NCBI GenBank assembly: GCA_965153455.1
Contig: OZ234497.1
Location: 17,539,872 to 17,603,871 of the forward strand
Reading direction: 5' to 3'
DNA from: Sphagnum compactum
Taxonomy: Eukaryota; Bryophyta; Sphagnopsida; Sphagnales
DNA: 64,000 nt
A program made the position numbers and the translations under genes. Positions 41,201 through 52,889 of the stretch are shown in pieces (the stretch's first letter is position 1; each line of letters starts with the position of its first letter). The notes under the pieces are model-generated. The model had not been told where the DNA came from and ran no database searches. It saw nothing but the letters and a program-made list of their open reading frames with translations.

Positions 41201-44200
41201 GGCATCTACATCTCTTTGATGAGTCCTTTCAACAAATGGAGATAAATTTTATAACTTTAGATTTTAAAAAATTCAATTAATCTAATGATAAGTGGTGCAT
41301 GTAGAAATCTCCATCAAGATAATTTATATACGTTATTGCAAAAAAGAAACTAGCCATTAAAGAAAATCCAAATCATTCAAAATCCAATAACACAACAATA
41401 ATTGTGGGATTGATTACAAAAAATGAATGATAGAGTTGGAAAAAAAATAAAATTATAAGAACCTTAAAATTGAATTAAAGAAATCTTAGAGGAGGATTTG
41501 AAAAATTCCCTTGGCCATGAGTCAAGATATTCTCTAAGTTTTTACACATTGACATTGAATTATAAAATTTTGAAATGTTTACATTCAACAACAATTTTAA
41601 CATTTAATTTTACTCATGTGCATGTGACTAAATCTTGGTTCACATATGTTGAAGTCTCTAGAAAACTCACAACAATTCAAGACTTGTTGACAAGCCTTTA
41701 GTAAGCTTCTTTTAGAAATGTGTTTTATGGAGTTAATAGATTCAATTGAAATGTTATGTTTTGTTGAATTCATGTTATCATGCATTTGTGAGTTTGTTGT
41801 TAAGTGATGATTCTTTTCTCCCTCTTTCCATTTCCATGCAAGTGCAAATCCAAACATCATGTCATCATTTCTTTTTAGGATGTTGTAATAACACATGTAG
41901 CAAAAAAAAAAATAGAAAATATAGTTGATGAAGTGCAAGATGTTTGTCAACTCCCATGGGTTACCAATTAGTAATCTTTAGAAGGCTTTCAATGCATGGG
42001 TAAGGTCAATTGTTGTTTTGAGTCAACCTCAATGATTGTCATGTGAAATGGTTAGTGTAGAAAAAATCCAATGTAGCAACAACAATTATATAAAAGCTAT
42101 TAAAGGATTTTAATGGAAAACAGGATGTGGATGCAATTTTTCACTACATTCGAAACACTTAGTGGCAATAGCTTGAAATTTTCTTCAAGGTGGCAAAAAT
42201 GAATAGAGAACATCCAAACTAATGCTGGGAGGATTTGTTTTTGACAATAATCTAATATGGGTATTTAAAATAAAAATTCAAAGAATTGCCTAGGTTCAAA
42301 TATTTTATTTTTAGGAGGTTTAAAGAATTGCCAAGCTTTGGGTCTTAAAAACAGAAAAAGCGGCAGTTGTGAAATGGGGGTGGGGATTAGAGTATGTGAT
42401 TAATCAAGTATAAGGTTTGATTCTTTAACAAAAACGCATATGGGTATAAACATGTTTTCTTAATATTATGATTATGAGAAAACCCCCTTAAAAACATATG
42501 TCAAGTTTTTAACACTGTCATACAAGGTTAGAAGATTGTCGGGGTTTTAAAGCTTTGACAAGTAGTCTTAAATCTTTTTCGCTTACATGGCAAGAATCAT
42601 TTTTCTTTGCAATCTAAAAGTAACACAATTACAAGTTTTAAAGGCATAACGCAAAACAAAACTTCAAAAAGGTGATTGTCATCGTTGCCACTGAAACTAA
42701 AAACAACTACAATCCAAAACAGTTGGGTTAACCAATTGTGACCTCCTTCGAATATGAAAAGGTTATTGATATGGCCTTTTGAGAAATACCCTACATTGTT
42801 ATTACCCCGGGGTTGGGTCCAGTTATAAATACTTGAAACTTTAGAATCATTAATTATGAGGTGAGGGTAGGTGTTAACTTTCAAAAAAAGCCGAATAAGA
42901 AAGGGTTTGAGTTTTTGAAAAAGTAAGACATAGTGGGCTTATATGCATATACCTAGTTTGATACTCAAATAATACTTGGTGCAAAAAGAAATACCTGCCC
43001 CACATTGGTCCAAACACATGTTCCAAAATGAATTGGGTGTTCTTCAAAGATAAAGTGTTTTGTGTTGAGGAATATTGTGTGTGTTTTGTGAAACAACTTT
43101 ACATAAACCTCTTTGTATTCTTTTCTTTGTTTCCTTAAGTAAGAATTTTTATTAGGATGAAAAACATTCTTGTTTGTGTTTTGGAACTATGGTCATTTGG
43201 ACATGGCTATGTATGACACACTTTCACTAATCTTTTCAATGAAAGTGTTGTTGAGATAAATAATCTTAGAGATTTTTGAATTTGAAATCTTGAACATTTC
43301 AATTCTTTGAATAAAATGCACCAATATGTTTTTTGATCTTAAAAAATAGACTATATTTCTTGGAGAAAGACTACTTGCTGCATTTTTTCTATTATAAAAC
43401 GATTAAAACCCATTTTCATAAGCATTTTGTTAGGAAACATTGTTTGAACCCTTAAATTCTTTTTTTAAAAAGTAAACACTAACAATGGAACATCATTTGG
43501 TTGTTTGTATTTTTGGTTGTTCCAAAATTCCTTGTTTTTATATTTCTTGACACCATCAACTCCATCAAGGATGTAAATGTGGAATTTGGAATGTGCTTTG
43601 AAGGAGATGTCACAATATAACTATAATGTGTTAGAAAAAACAAATAATGATAAAAAATTGATGTTTCATTGAATGTAAATGTTACCTAATTCTTTGGCAT
43701 AATAAGCACTTGCCAAGGCAATTTAAACATGGGTGATCTTACAATGAGTGTAAAAAAATGGTAGTAGCAAAAAATATAAATAAATAAATGATATATATAG
43801 AGAATAATACATGTTTTTATAAAAATGAAGAAATACCATTTTTTTCCTCCCTTGGTGGGTGTGATCATAGTCAAATGAGCCAAAAAGCTTGTTGGGTGAT
43901 GGAAAAAATTGTAATTTTGTTACAAATATTTATGTGATGCCACTTTAATGTCATGTTAATCATGGGAAGTTGTGCTAAATGAGTAATATGAATTTTTAAG
44001 AATTCAAATGAAAAATTCAATTAATTTATTTTTGGGTTCTAATTTCATAAAAGACATTTGAATTTGAAAATAATTACATCAAAAGCAATACATTTTACAA
44101 AGGACTATGCCATGGAATTTCTTAATAAAGATTTTTTTAATGATTTATGATTAAAAAAAAAGTACATGATAGTAACCTATTACTCACATTAGAAAAACAC

Positions 44201-46067
44201 TCATAATTTAAAATTTATGAAATTTTGATTTTTTCTAAAATTCAATGTATGTTTTTATAATCTCAAAAGTTCAAAAGTCCTTTACAACATGCAAATGGTG
44301 TGTAATACACATGGTTCAAAAAACATACAAAACAAAGTTATAGCTTATGATTAAACTAAAACCCAAAAAATTTAACATATATTGAAAATAATTGAAATTA
44401 TGATATTTTTCAAAAAAAAACTGCAAAATTTTGCAAAAGTTCTACACTTTAAAAAAAATCATAGTTATTTGAAAAAGATTAACACAAAAAATGTGATGTA
44501 TTAAAGAAACTACAAATATTTTTAGTAACAAGTTATAAAATATTTCATTCAAAAATTCTTTTGTATTCAAAAGTCGTGAAGACTAAAAAAAAGGGCCACA
44601 ACCCTTTTGCAAAGTTGGCTCGTTTGATTGTGATCACACCTTGGTGAGTTTTTTAGAAAAAAATAAAAATAAAATTTTGATAAGTCACAAGGGGAAGAAA
44701 CAAATTGGTATATTGTCATTAAAAAAAAACAAAAGATCTAGTATTCAAACCTAAGAAACGTATATATTTGAGGCCATGAAATATTTTTACAAGAACTAAG
44801 ATGATGATATAATTTACAAGGTTTTGTATAGAAAATTTGATATTTTATGTTGTTAAACAATAGATTGGATTGTACAAACAACAAATCAAACTATGCACAA
44901 ATGATAAACATAAGAATAATAGATAAGATAATAGACAAGAAATTGATGCAAAAAGTTTCCAAAGTTATGAAAATGAAACAATTATTTTTATATATACAAT
45001 AATGCATAATTTGGAGAAAATGTAGGTTTTTGCATGAAAGGACTTATGAATCTATTTAGAATGTCAATAATAGAAAGAAATTGCATGCAATACATGATTC
45101 AATGAGTACATTTTGTTTAAGCGTAATGTCTGTTGATGATGGCATGAATGGAGTTATGTCATGAGTGCAACATGTATCAACACGAATAGAAAAATGATGA
45201 GGATAAGATCATTGCATTGTTGTATGTGACATCTGTGCATTAGTTTTTATGGGGAATGTGTCGATCCATTGTCTTGTATTGTCTTTCAATGTTTTGTTGC
45301 GGTCTACAAAATAATTTACAAAAATATGTTAATTTATCAAACTTATGCATGACACACACTTTAAAAGCTTTACATGCAAGTATAAAATAAATAAATGGGA
45401 TATCTAAATAAAATATCTAAAATGGAATTGTAACAACTTATGTGCAACCATTGTTTTTTTTTTGGTGCAAAATTTCACCAAAATTAAAAAAATAAAAATA
45501 AAAGGGATTTTTTTGTCACAATATTCCTCTTAATAATTTCAATTTTGAAAAAACAATTCACCACATTTGGACTTTTGATTTTAGTTTGGTAGCATTTAAA
45601 AACTAGTTTGAAAAAAAAATTAGATATATAAATTTCTAAAAGCTTATCACCATTTAGTGCTTAATCCTTCTTTGGGGATGATAGCCAATGATGCAACATC
45701 ATAAAATGAAATTAGATTGTAAATAAAATGGATAAAAAATGAATAAAATTTCATTGAATGACCAAATGAAATTACGTTTTTAAAGTATCACATTTGCAAA
45801 ACTTAATTAATACACTTATCATAATAAATTCATTTTGAGCATTCCAATTACAACCATAATAAGGGTTGATAAATGTTCCATTTGTCGCAATTGCACTCAA
45901 TCATAAACATTTTTTTTAAGCATTTATTTTTTTCAAATAAATGTCACATAAAGTGCATGTTCATATTTTAATATATGCCCTTCAAAAAAACAATTTCTAA
46001 AACAAAATATCATTACATAAAAAAACATTACCAAACATATATTGTAATTGTAATTAGGGTTTTTTTT
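38218..46067. other. AT-rich intergenic desert, no gene found
   Basis: After the 3' flank of DEAH9 the sequence becomes AT-rich from about 39.4 kb, with long A and T runs and no open frame showing a domain. The longest frames (for example 41597-41950 minus and 42597-42884 minus) are low-complexity or hydrophobic-rich and look like chance. Old, decayed transposons probably make up much of it, but I could not name any here. Confidence 0.6.
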
Positions 46068-46160
46068 TTAAGAGTTCTAAAAGCAAGTTCATTGGAGAGG
46101 ATCACCCAAAAAAAGGATTTAACATTAGATGGCAAACGGTCTTGCTTTTAGAACTCTTAA
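46068..46160. repeat. Perfect 20-bp inverted repeat (hairpin or mini-element)
   Basis: TTAAGAGTTCTAAAAGCAAG at 46068-46087 is exactly complementary to 46141-46160, around a 53-base spacer with no further pairing. It begins next to a T10 run. A short non-autonomous element with terminal inverted repeats starting and ending TTAA, or a hairpin RNA, would both fit. No second copy was noticed in the window. Confidence 0.75.
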
Positions 46161-48892
46161 TGTAAAATATTGCATTCTACCAAGCTCGGAGGTTGCTGAG
46201 GCAGTGCCTTGATCTGTTGGGTAGTTTTTGACTGATGGAAAACAAGTTGGTGTTGCATGTATGAGCTCATTATGCATGATTTTTGTGACATGTATGATGA
46301 GCCTAAATTTGGGTTATTTATTAACTTGGGGGAGTGATATTACTTCTTACATGCATATATGGGCCAATTTTATGCTTTCTATCTGCTGAAGTTGCGGCAC
46401 GTGTGTCTGTTGCTAGAATTAACAGGTGAGTAGATTGGACCAATTTTCCCTTGATTCAGAGTTTTGTGTGATCTCATATCACGAGGGATCATTTCTGTGA
46501 GAGAGTGATAGCGGGCTTTCTCAAGCTGTTTTTGAGGTTTCCTTGTTGTATTTGTTTGGTGCATATTCTGATGATGGGCAGATGATGTATTGATCCAGTT
46601 TATCGTATTGTTCATGAATGAGGATGTTGCAATATAGGCGCACGGATGTTGGCCATGGATGTAACACATGAACACAATCATGCTCTGTGTGACCGTGAGT
46701 GCCGACCTGAATCAATTGCCGTTTGGGATGTCCCAAAATGCTCTGGTATACTGTCATCACTTCTGTGGAGCCATAGACCTGACTAACTTTTGTCTGTGAT
46801 TAGATGCAACAGTGTTTACTGATTCTCTCTGTAGTTTTCATTTTGTCTTCCTGCTGCACCCTAGAAGACATTGTGCTTCTGCAAGTCACATAATGTGTTG
46901 TCGTACATTGGGTGAAAAATTGGGTGGGGTTGAACAGGGCTTTGCCATCCCGCAGAGCAGCTAGCAAGGCTACACCAAGATCCCATGTGCTCCACGAATG
47001 ATACTCACCTTGCCAGGTGATAACTGACTCACACTGATGCTGTTCAATCTTGAGCTCTTCTAGAGCATCTGAATTGGGTAGGTCTTCTTGTGATATTTAT
47101 GCAAGGTGGTGAACCACATGGGCTGTTGGCTTGGTACCTTCATGCTGACCTGAACTAACATGTTTTGGGAGAAATCTAGCAGAAATCAATTATATACAAT
47201 GTGAAAGATTGTTGTTGACTGCTAGACATACAAGTATTGGTCAAGCAGTGCTATTCACTATATCTTGCTGTTGAGCACCACATCTTGATCTGAGGAAACC
47301 CATCATGTGTGCACCTTACAAGAAGTAGGGGCTAAAACTGTAGAACATGTTTAAAGGTTGGTGTGAAATATGTTATTGGATTGGAGGGGTCCATAAAATA
47401 TGAAAAGATGGAGTTGAAGTTTCCATCGAAAGTTCCTTATGAAGACTTTTACCCTTTGACTGGTGAGGATAATAAGTTTGTACTTGCAGACATACAAGTG
47501 GGAAGAAGCTTGAGAAAAAAAGAAAAAGCAATTCGTGGAAGGGAAATCGTGGTGTCAGTGAAGGCAGACGAAAAAGCATAGATCATGCTATGGTTTCCAT
47601 GCAAACAAATGCCAAACACACCTGACCTTGGAAGTAAATGATCAGATTTCGTGATCTATGCTTTCCATGCAAACAAATGCCAAACATACCTGACCTTGGA
47701 AGTAAATTATCAGATTTCAAAATGTTCCTCTTCGACAATGATGCCAAGTCCTGCAGGTGGTGATGAGTCAGGCTAAATATGAAGAAGAAGAGAAGACTGA
47801 AATGGGTATCTACTATCTATAGACTCTTTTTTGTTGTTGATCAATGAAGGCAAATCACTAAAATAAAGTGCACTGTAGGTTGTGATCCATGTTGGTTGTT
47901 GATTTGGGTAGTTGCTTCTTCAAGCTTCTGTTTGTTTTGGTCTCGCTGGAACAGACGGAAAACTGTTACATTCAAAGAGTTGTGGTGGTGAAGTTTTTCT
48001 CTGCAATCTCATCATAGATATGTCACTTCTTGAGAGGGAGTTAGAATTCTTTCAAAGTAGTAGTGGCAACATGTGTGCACCTTTGTCTCAGGTTGTTCAA
48101 GTTATTGTTTCCTGAAGTTGCATTCTGATGAGGGGGGGCTCTCTATCTCTCTTCAATTGTTTTTATGATTGTTCAACAGAAGGGGTGGTTGGCAGTTTTA
48201 CTTACCGAGATTTGAGTACAAGGAAATGGGAAGGCAAGGCAAAGCTGGCCAGGCTGCCACCACTGCCACCACCACCACATTTATAATCTCCTTGTCCAAC
48301 CAACTAACTGTTGTGTATGTTCCTCCAGCAAAACCAAAAAAACTAGCACAACTTGCCTGTGTACTACAAGCAAGAACACTGCCAGAGACTATTCTGATCT
48401 GCAAAAAACTGCTATGAATATCATGTGGTTTTTGCAACTCTTTACTATATTTATGAAGCAGAATGTCACAATACAAAAGCTCGAGTTTGTTCCCAAGATT
48501 CACTGGTTTCCCTTTGCTGCAAAATATCCCAGCACCATTACAAGTGCATCTAGTGTGGTCTGTAGAAGACTGTTTTGAATACTCCTTACCAGTAGAGTTT
48601 TCCTCACGATGTGTATCAATGTTCTTGGACTATAAGAGCAAATCTCCCATACAACCTCTCCGCTGCACACTTCTGCTGCAGCTATGGCATCTGAAGTCTC
48701 ATCCCAGCAGAAGAGTTATCCCACCCACAACCATAGTGCCCCCCACCCCCAAACTCGATTGGGAAACAGAGGAACATTGTGGTGTTGGGTGTGAATCAAA
48801 TTGCCGATAGGAATCTAAGAATGAGGAAAAACCCAAAAAAGAAAAATGCTGTGTCTGTAACTGTCTAGCCTTTGGTAATGCCTTCTTCTTCT
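46161..48892. other. Unassigned region with exon-like pieces, upstream of PPAN 3' end
   Basis: Composition is less AT-rich than the desert to the left, suggesting present or former genes. A minus-strand block ending at 47009 in a GGCAAG/GTGAGT donor has an open frame (DALEELKIEQHQCESVITWQ), and a plus-strand block ends at an AACAG/GTGAGT donor near 46431. A 72-codon plus frame at 47363-47581 is charged and might be coding. None could be joined into a gene or tied to a family. The final part includes the PPAN 3' UTR. Confidence 0.35.
47581..47718. repeat. Tandem duplication, 68-base period, two copies
   Basis: TTTCCATGCAAACAAATGCC opens copies at 47594 and 47662, and both run to CAGATTTC (47650 and 47718). 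Two substitutions separate them over 57 bases. A GATC(T)ATGCT leader precedes each. The first copy overlaps the stop of a 72-codon plus-strand frame. Confidence 0.85.
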
Positions 48893-51800
48893 TCATCTGC
48901 TCTTCTTGAATCTCTTATTGCTGCGCTCACCTTCTCTGCTAGCTCCTTTTGTCTTCCTACTACTGCCTGCGCTATCGTGCCCAAATGTATTACCTTTTTC
49001 TCTCTGCCACCTGCTGCTGCTGCTGCTGCTGTGTGGCTTCTTTCCCCTCTCTTGTAGCTCACCATACCTTTTGTTGTCATTGCCTTGATTCTTCCCAAGC
49101 CTCTTGCCAAAATTGCCTCCAGGTCTACTTTCAGGTCTCCTTGCCTGTCTCTTTTCTGGCCTGAATTGATTGTCCTTGTTGCCGCTCTCACTGCCCTCTC
49201 TTTTTGCAGAGAATTTTTTCACAAACTTCACTGGTCGTCTCTGATGTGAGCCAGTCAAGAAACCTGCAAAAAACCCAAATGAAGAACCAGATCAGATATT
49301 GGAAGAAAGAAACAAAGTACGAACTTCACTTCCCTCTCAAGCAAGCAAACACAAAGAAACAGGTGGGCTAATTGATGACAGCTGCTAGGAGAAGATTCTG
49401 ACCTTCATCTGGTTCCTCCCCTACTTCTCTCCTATACCACTCAGCATCGTCAATCTCCTCTTCTTGAGGCTCGTCAGCACTCATCCCCCCTTCATCATCC
49501 TCAGCTGCATCCTCCTCGGCTGCATGCTCCACTTTCTGTTCCACAAACTTCCGCTTCTTCCTGGAACTCCTTTCCTCTTCTTTTTTCTTAACATTGGCCT
49601 CCTGCTCAGCCCTCCGTTGCTTGCGCAAAGCTTCCCGTTGCTCCTTTAATGCTCTAAGCGCTGCAACTTCCTTGGGTGTTTTCTTCACATATTCATGGAA
49701 CATAACATCTCCATCACAAAGGCCTTCTTCTACTTTCACCAGCTGCAGCGTCATGCGTGGTCCCACCTCGTGCAACTTCACTGCACTTTGTTGTGAAGCG
49801 TGATTGCCCTTGCCATATTCATCCGGTAGCTCTACCTTAGCTGCCTGATCTTCTGCCTCACTCTCTGAGCCATAACCAGACCTAGAGATACAGAAATGGG
49901 GAGGGAGGGGGGGCACACAAATGCAATGTGTGTTGTGTTGGTGGTCAGAGAGCTAGATAATCCAAGCACTTCAGAAACAAACATCACTGGAAAAGAGGCT
50001 AATGCAAGGGGGTGCAACAATGAAAGTGGCAGCAGGTACTCACTTTGAGACAAACTCACTGACATCTGTCAAGTTACTAAGGTCTGGGAGCTTCTTGCGC
50101 TGCACAAGCTTGCGGATGTTGCGGCTCACACCTGTTGGTTGGGCAGATATGGAGTAATGCCGCAAATCAAAGAGCTTCGTCTTCTTGTCGTAGTTGAGAA
50201 GCAACACCCTCTGGCATGTTGCTAATTTCACCTGCCCCAAAATCCAATCACAGATCCAAAGTAGTATCACTTCCACAAGAACACAATTCAAAAGATTACC
50301 CACTCCTCTGCCTACAATTGTTGTCATTCACAGTTTCAAAAACAACAACAATAATGGGATTTAACAAACCCATCACATTGCCTACAAAAGAAACAACATG
50401 AGGTTGTACAAGAAGAGTGGAGGGAGCTCATCAATGGCAACTCTAGGTTATACTGGAGCTTCTTACCGTGTGCACATTGATTGCCGGAAACATGTTCTGC
50501 AGCATGATTATGGCAAGCTTCAAATGCTCCTCTCCAGTATTCAATCCATTCATCACCAACTGAAAAAGCCCCCACCACCCAGAAACCAAAACACAATTGC
50601 TTCACCTTGCTGGGAACCCAAAATATGACAGGCTGACAGAGTTTCACTCTCTTCTGCATCATCACCAAGTGAATGAACGCCCAAAAAAGCTTTCTGCTTT
50701 GTACTCCAAACAATAAGCCAGAAAAAAGGGAGTTGAGGATGGACCCCCAGTTTTTGAGCAGGAACTTACGAGAGGTGGTGTCTTGTAGATAGAAGCTGGT
50801 GCACGAGGTCGAGACTGTGCATTGGTGATGTCCGCAGCCAAAGAGTAGGAATGGATTTTGAATGTGAGAGTGGGTCCGTGAGGACTGCGTGCAATCCGCA
50901 GATATGGAGCTACTTTCGTGTTGGAAATGATCATGAAGTGCGTCACTCCCAATGGTGAGGCTACATGCACAAAATCCCGCATTGTGTTCTTGTTTGATTC
51001 CTATCCCAACAATTGTGATGACAATCCAGCACCCGCAAATTCAACAAATCTTTCAGCAAATGAAATTCTCACAAGATACAGAGAGAAGATCCCTTGGATT
51101 GCTGAATACCCAAGACCTCAATCCCTCTGCCCCTCCATGATTGACACAGTGAAGAAGCTCCCACAGACCCAGAAGGAGATCTTGCAGGACAAACCCTAAA
51201 CCTCTCTCTGTCTCTCTCTGAAGAAGAAGAAGAAGAGTTCAGACCTTGAGGTTCATGGCAGTGTGTGGCATCATGAGCTTGCGAAGATCATGTCGAAGGT
51301 TTTGAAGAGGTGGTGGAAGCTTTCCTCGGCCGAGGACAAAGCTCTTGGGCACTTTGTCTTCAGGTAATGGAGGCCCTTGCTTGCCACCCAAGTCGTGTGT
51401 TCTCTTCTTTTTCTGAAAAAACAGAAAAAAGGACCATGAGATGAAGTTCCAGTACATACAGGAGGAGGAGTTCCTCCATTCCTGCTGCATTGAAAACAAA
51501 AACTGCTGCAGGAGCAATACTCATCAGTCAGACACACAAACAAACATGGAATGTGTCACAGAGACATCTCTAGTGTACATATGAAGGACAAATGAAACAA
51601 AAACCACCAAGAGGGAATAATGATCCCAGATGCACACACACACATACACCTTAACAAATCCTCCACAACAACATCACCATCTCCAGGAAAACACAACACA
51701 CCAAATGCTTGCAGGAAGAAGTTGCAGCAGCCACACCAAAACAGACAGCAGTGGAGGGAAAAAAAACAGAAAACCCATTCTAGAAAACAAAGCACCGCCG

Positions 51801-51931
51801 CAGTACAGGATCACCATCACGACCACAATCGCACCAGCACCAGAACCAAAAGAAGAAGAAGAAGAAAACGAAGAAGAAACTGCGACTTGGGTAAGGAGGA
51901 GAACAGTACTAACCCTTCTTGCGCCACCCAT
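48893..51931 (-). CDS. PPAN: Peter Pan-like ribosome biogenesis protein (Brix domain)
   Basis: Seven exons (5' to 3'): 51931-51914, 51412-51245, 51000-50770, 50559-50467, 50231-50044, 49881-49403, 49263-48893. All phases fit and give 515 aa. The Brix domain spans about residues 28-290: KVPKSFVLGRGKLPPPLQNL, DLRKLMMPHTAMNLK, ASPLGVTHFMIISNT, FKIHSYSLAADI, LATCQRVLLLNYD, HYSISAQPTGVSRNIRKLVQ, and the closing GPRMTLQLVKVEEGLCDG. An acidic SESEAED stretch interrupts the domain as in other PPAN/SSF1 proteins. The tail is a Lys/Glu-rich coiled coil, an acidic patch and a basic Ser-rich end (FKKSR). Yeast Ssf1 and Arabidopsis PPAN act in nucleolar 60S subunit assembly. The first exon encodes only MGGARR. 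The gene is head-to-head with the NiaP-like transporter. The tail is longer than in Arabidopsis PPAN. Confidence 0.94.
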
Positions 51932-52889
51932 CCTTGCCTTCCTCCGAAACGCGCTGAACGATCGATCGCCGATATGAAACAGTAGTAGTTGCAAAAACAA
52001 TAAAGCCCTAAGGGAGAAGCTCGAAGCTCTTGGTTGTCGCTGCTGTTTTAGGGTTTTGTTTGCTCGCTGATCCTCCTCTCAACCCATCGACCCATAATCT
52101 TCCCCTTTCTTCCAGCCAAATCCAAGCCTGTTTGCCGAGCCTCAACGCAAAGGTCCGGGATCAGTTGCATCCAGAAAGATTGGATGATGATCCAGTAGGA
52201 GTGCTGCTGCCTGTCCCCTGGAAGAAAGAAGGAAAGGAAGAGCGTGATCGATCACAGGGCGAGCGAGCAAGCAAGAGCCTGATGATCTAGGAATGGATTG
52301 CAACATGCAAGGATGGGGATGGCCATGTGTCCTGTAAACCTAGAAAGCAGCGACAAAAAGTTGTTGTTGCAGACGAAGAAGATCCTTTGGCGAACAAATC
52401 CAGACCCAGCCAACCATGTTCTTCTTTTTGGATCGTCGAAGAATTGGAAACAGAATCGGCTCTGTTGAGTTGGATCCTCTTGCACCCAAGTCTGGGGAAG
52501 AGAAGAAGCAAGAAGAAGAAGAAGAAGGGGATGAGTGGTGGAAGCAGGCATGGCATGGTGGTGAGTTTCTACATCTTCTGTTTCCAAGCTTCTGTTTGAG
52601 CATTCTGCACTACCCAATTTCTTCAAGCAGGAGAAAGGTGCAATCTTTCCCAAGATTAGAGATTTTGTTTGTTGAAAATTTCTTGAAGATCAGAGTGTTA
52701 GGATTCTCCTTCTTCTTGTTCTTCTTCTTGAGTACTGTTTTTGTGGGTTTCTGTAGATTGCTGTTGTTGTTGACAGTCTGAGAGTTAGGGTTGAAGAATA
52801 CCAAAAGCATGCATTGATGATGATGATGATGTATGTGCATTTGCAGAGAGAAAGGTGGTTGTGGTGGTAGTAGGTTCTTTTTTTTCCTG
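51932..52889. promoter_or_regulatory. Shared upstream region of PPAN and the NiaP-like transporter
   Basis: The two genes are transcribed apart from here. The part next to 51932 holds the PPAN 5' UTR and promoter, with a GTTTTAGGGTTTTG element near 52046. An open plus-strand block ends at a CATGGTG/GTGAGT donor (52561-52562), and the next acceptor TTTGCAG ends at 52847. This suggests a spliced 5' leader for the transporter. Joining the two frames hits stops, so the first leader exon is probably non-coding. Confidence 0.5.

Noticed and set aside
48699-49164. Several plus-strand frames rich in Ser, Cys and Leu
   Set aside because: They are antisense to the basic, Ser-rich tail of PPAN, and low complexity explains their openness.
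51620-52000. Plus-strand frames with Glu/Lys/Arg-rich ends opposite the PPAN 5' region
   Set aside because: GAA/GAG-rich repeats keep frames open. No conserved domain, and the region is PPAN intron 1 and 5' UTR on the other strand.
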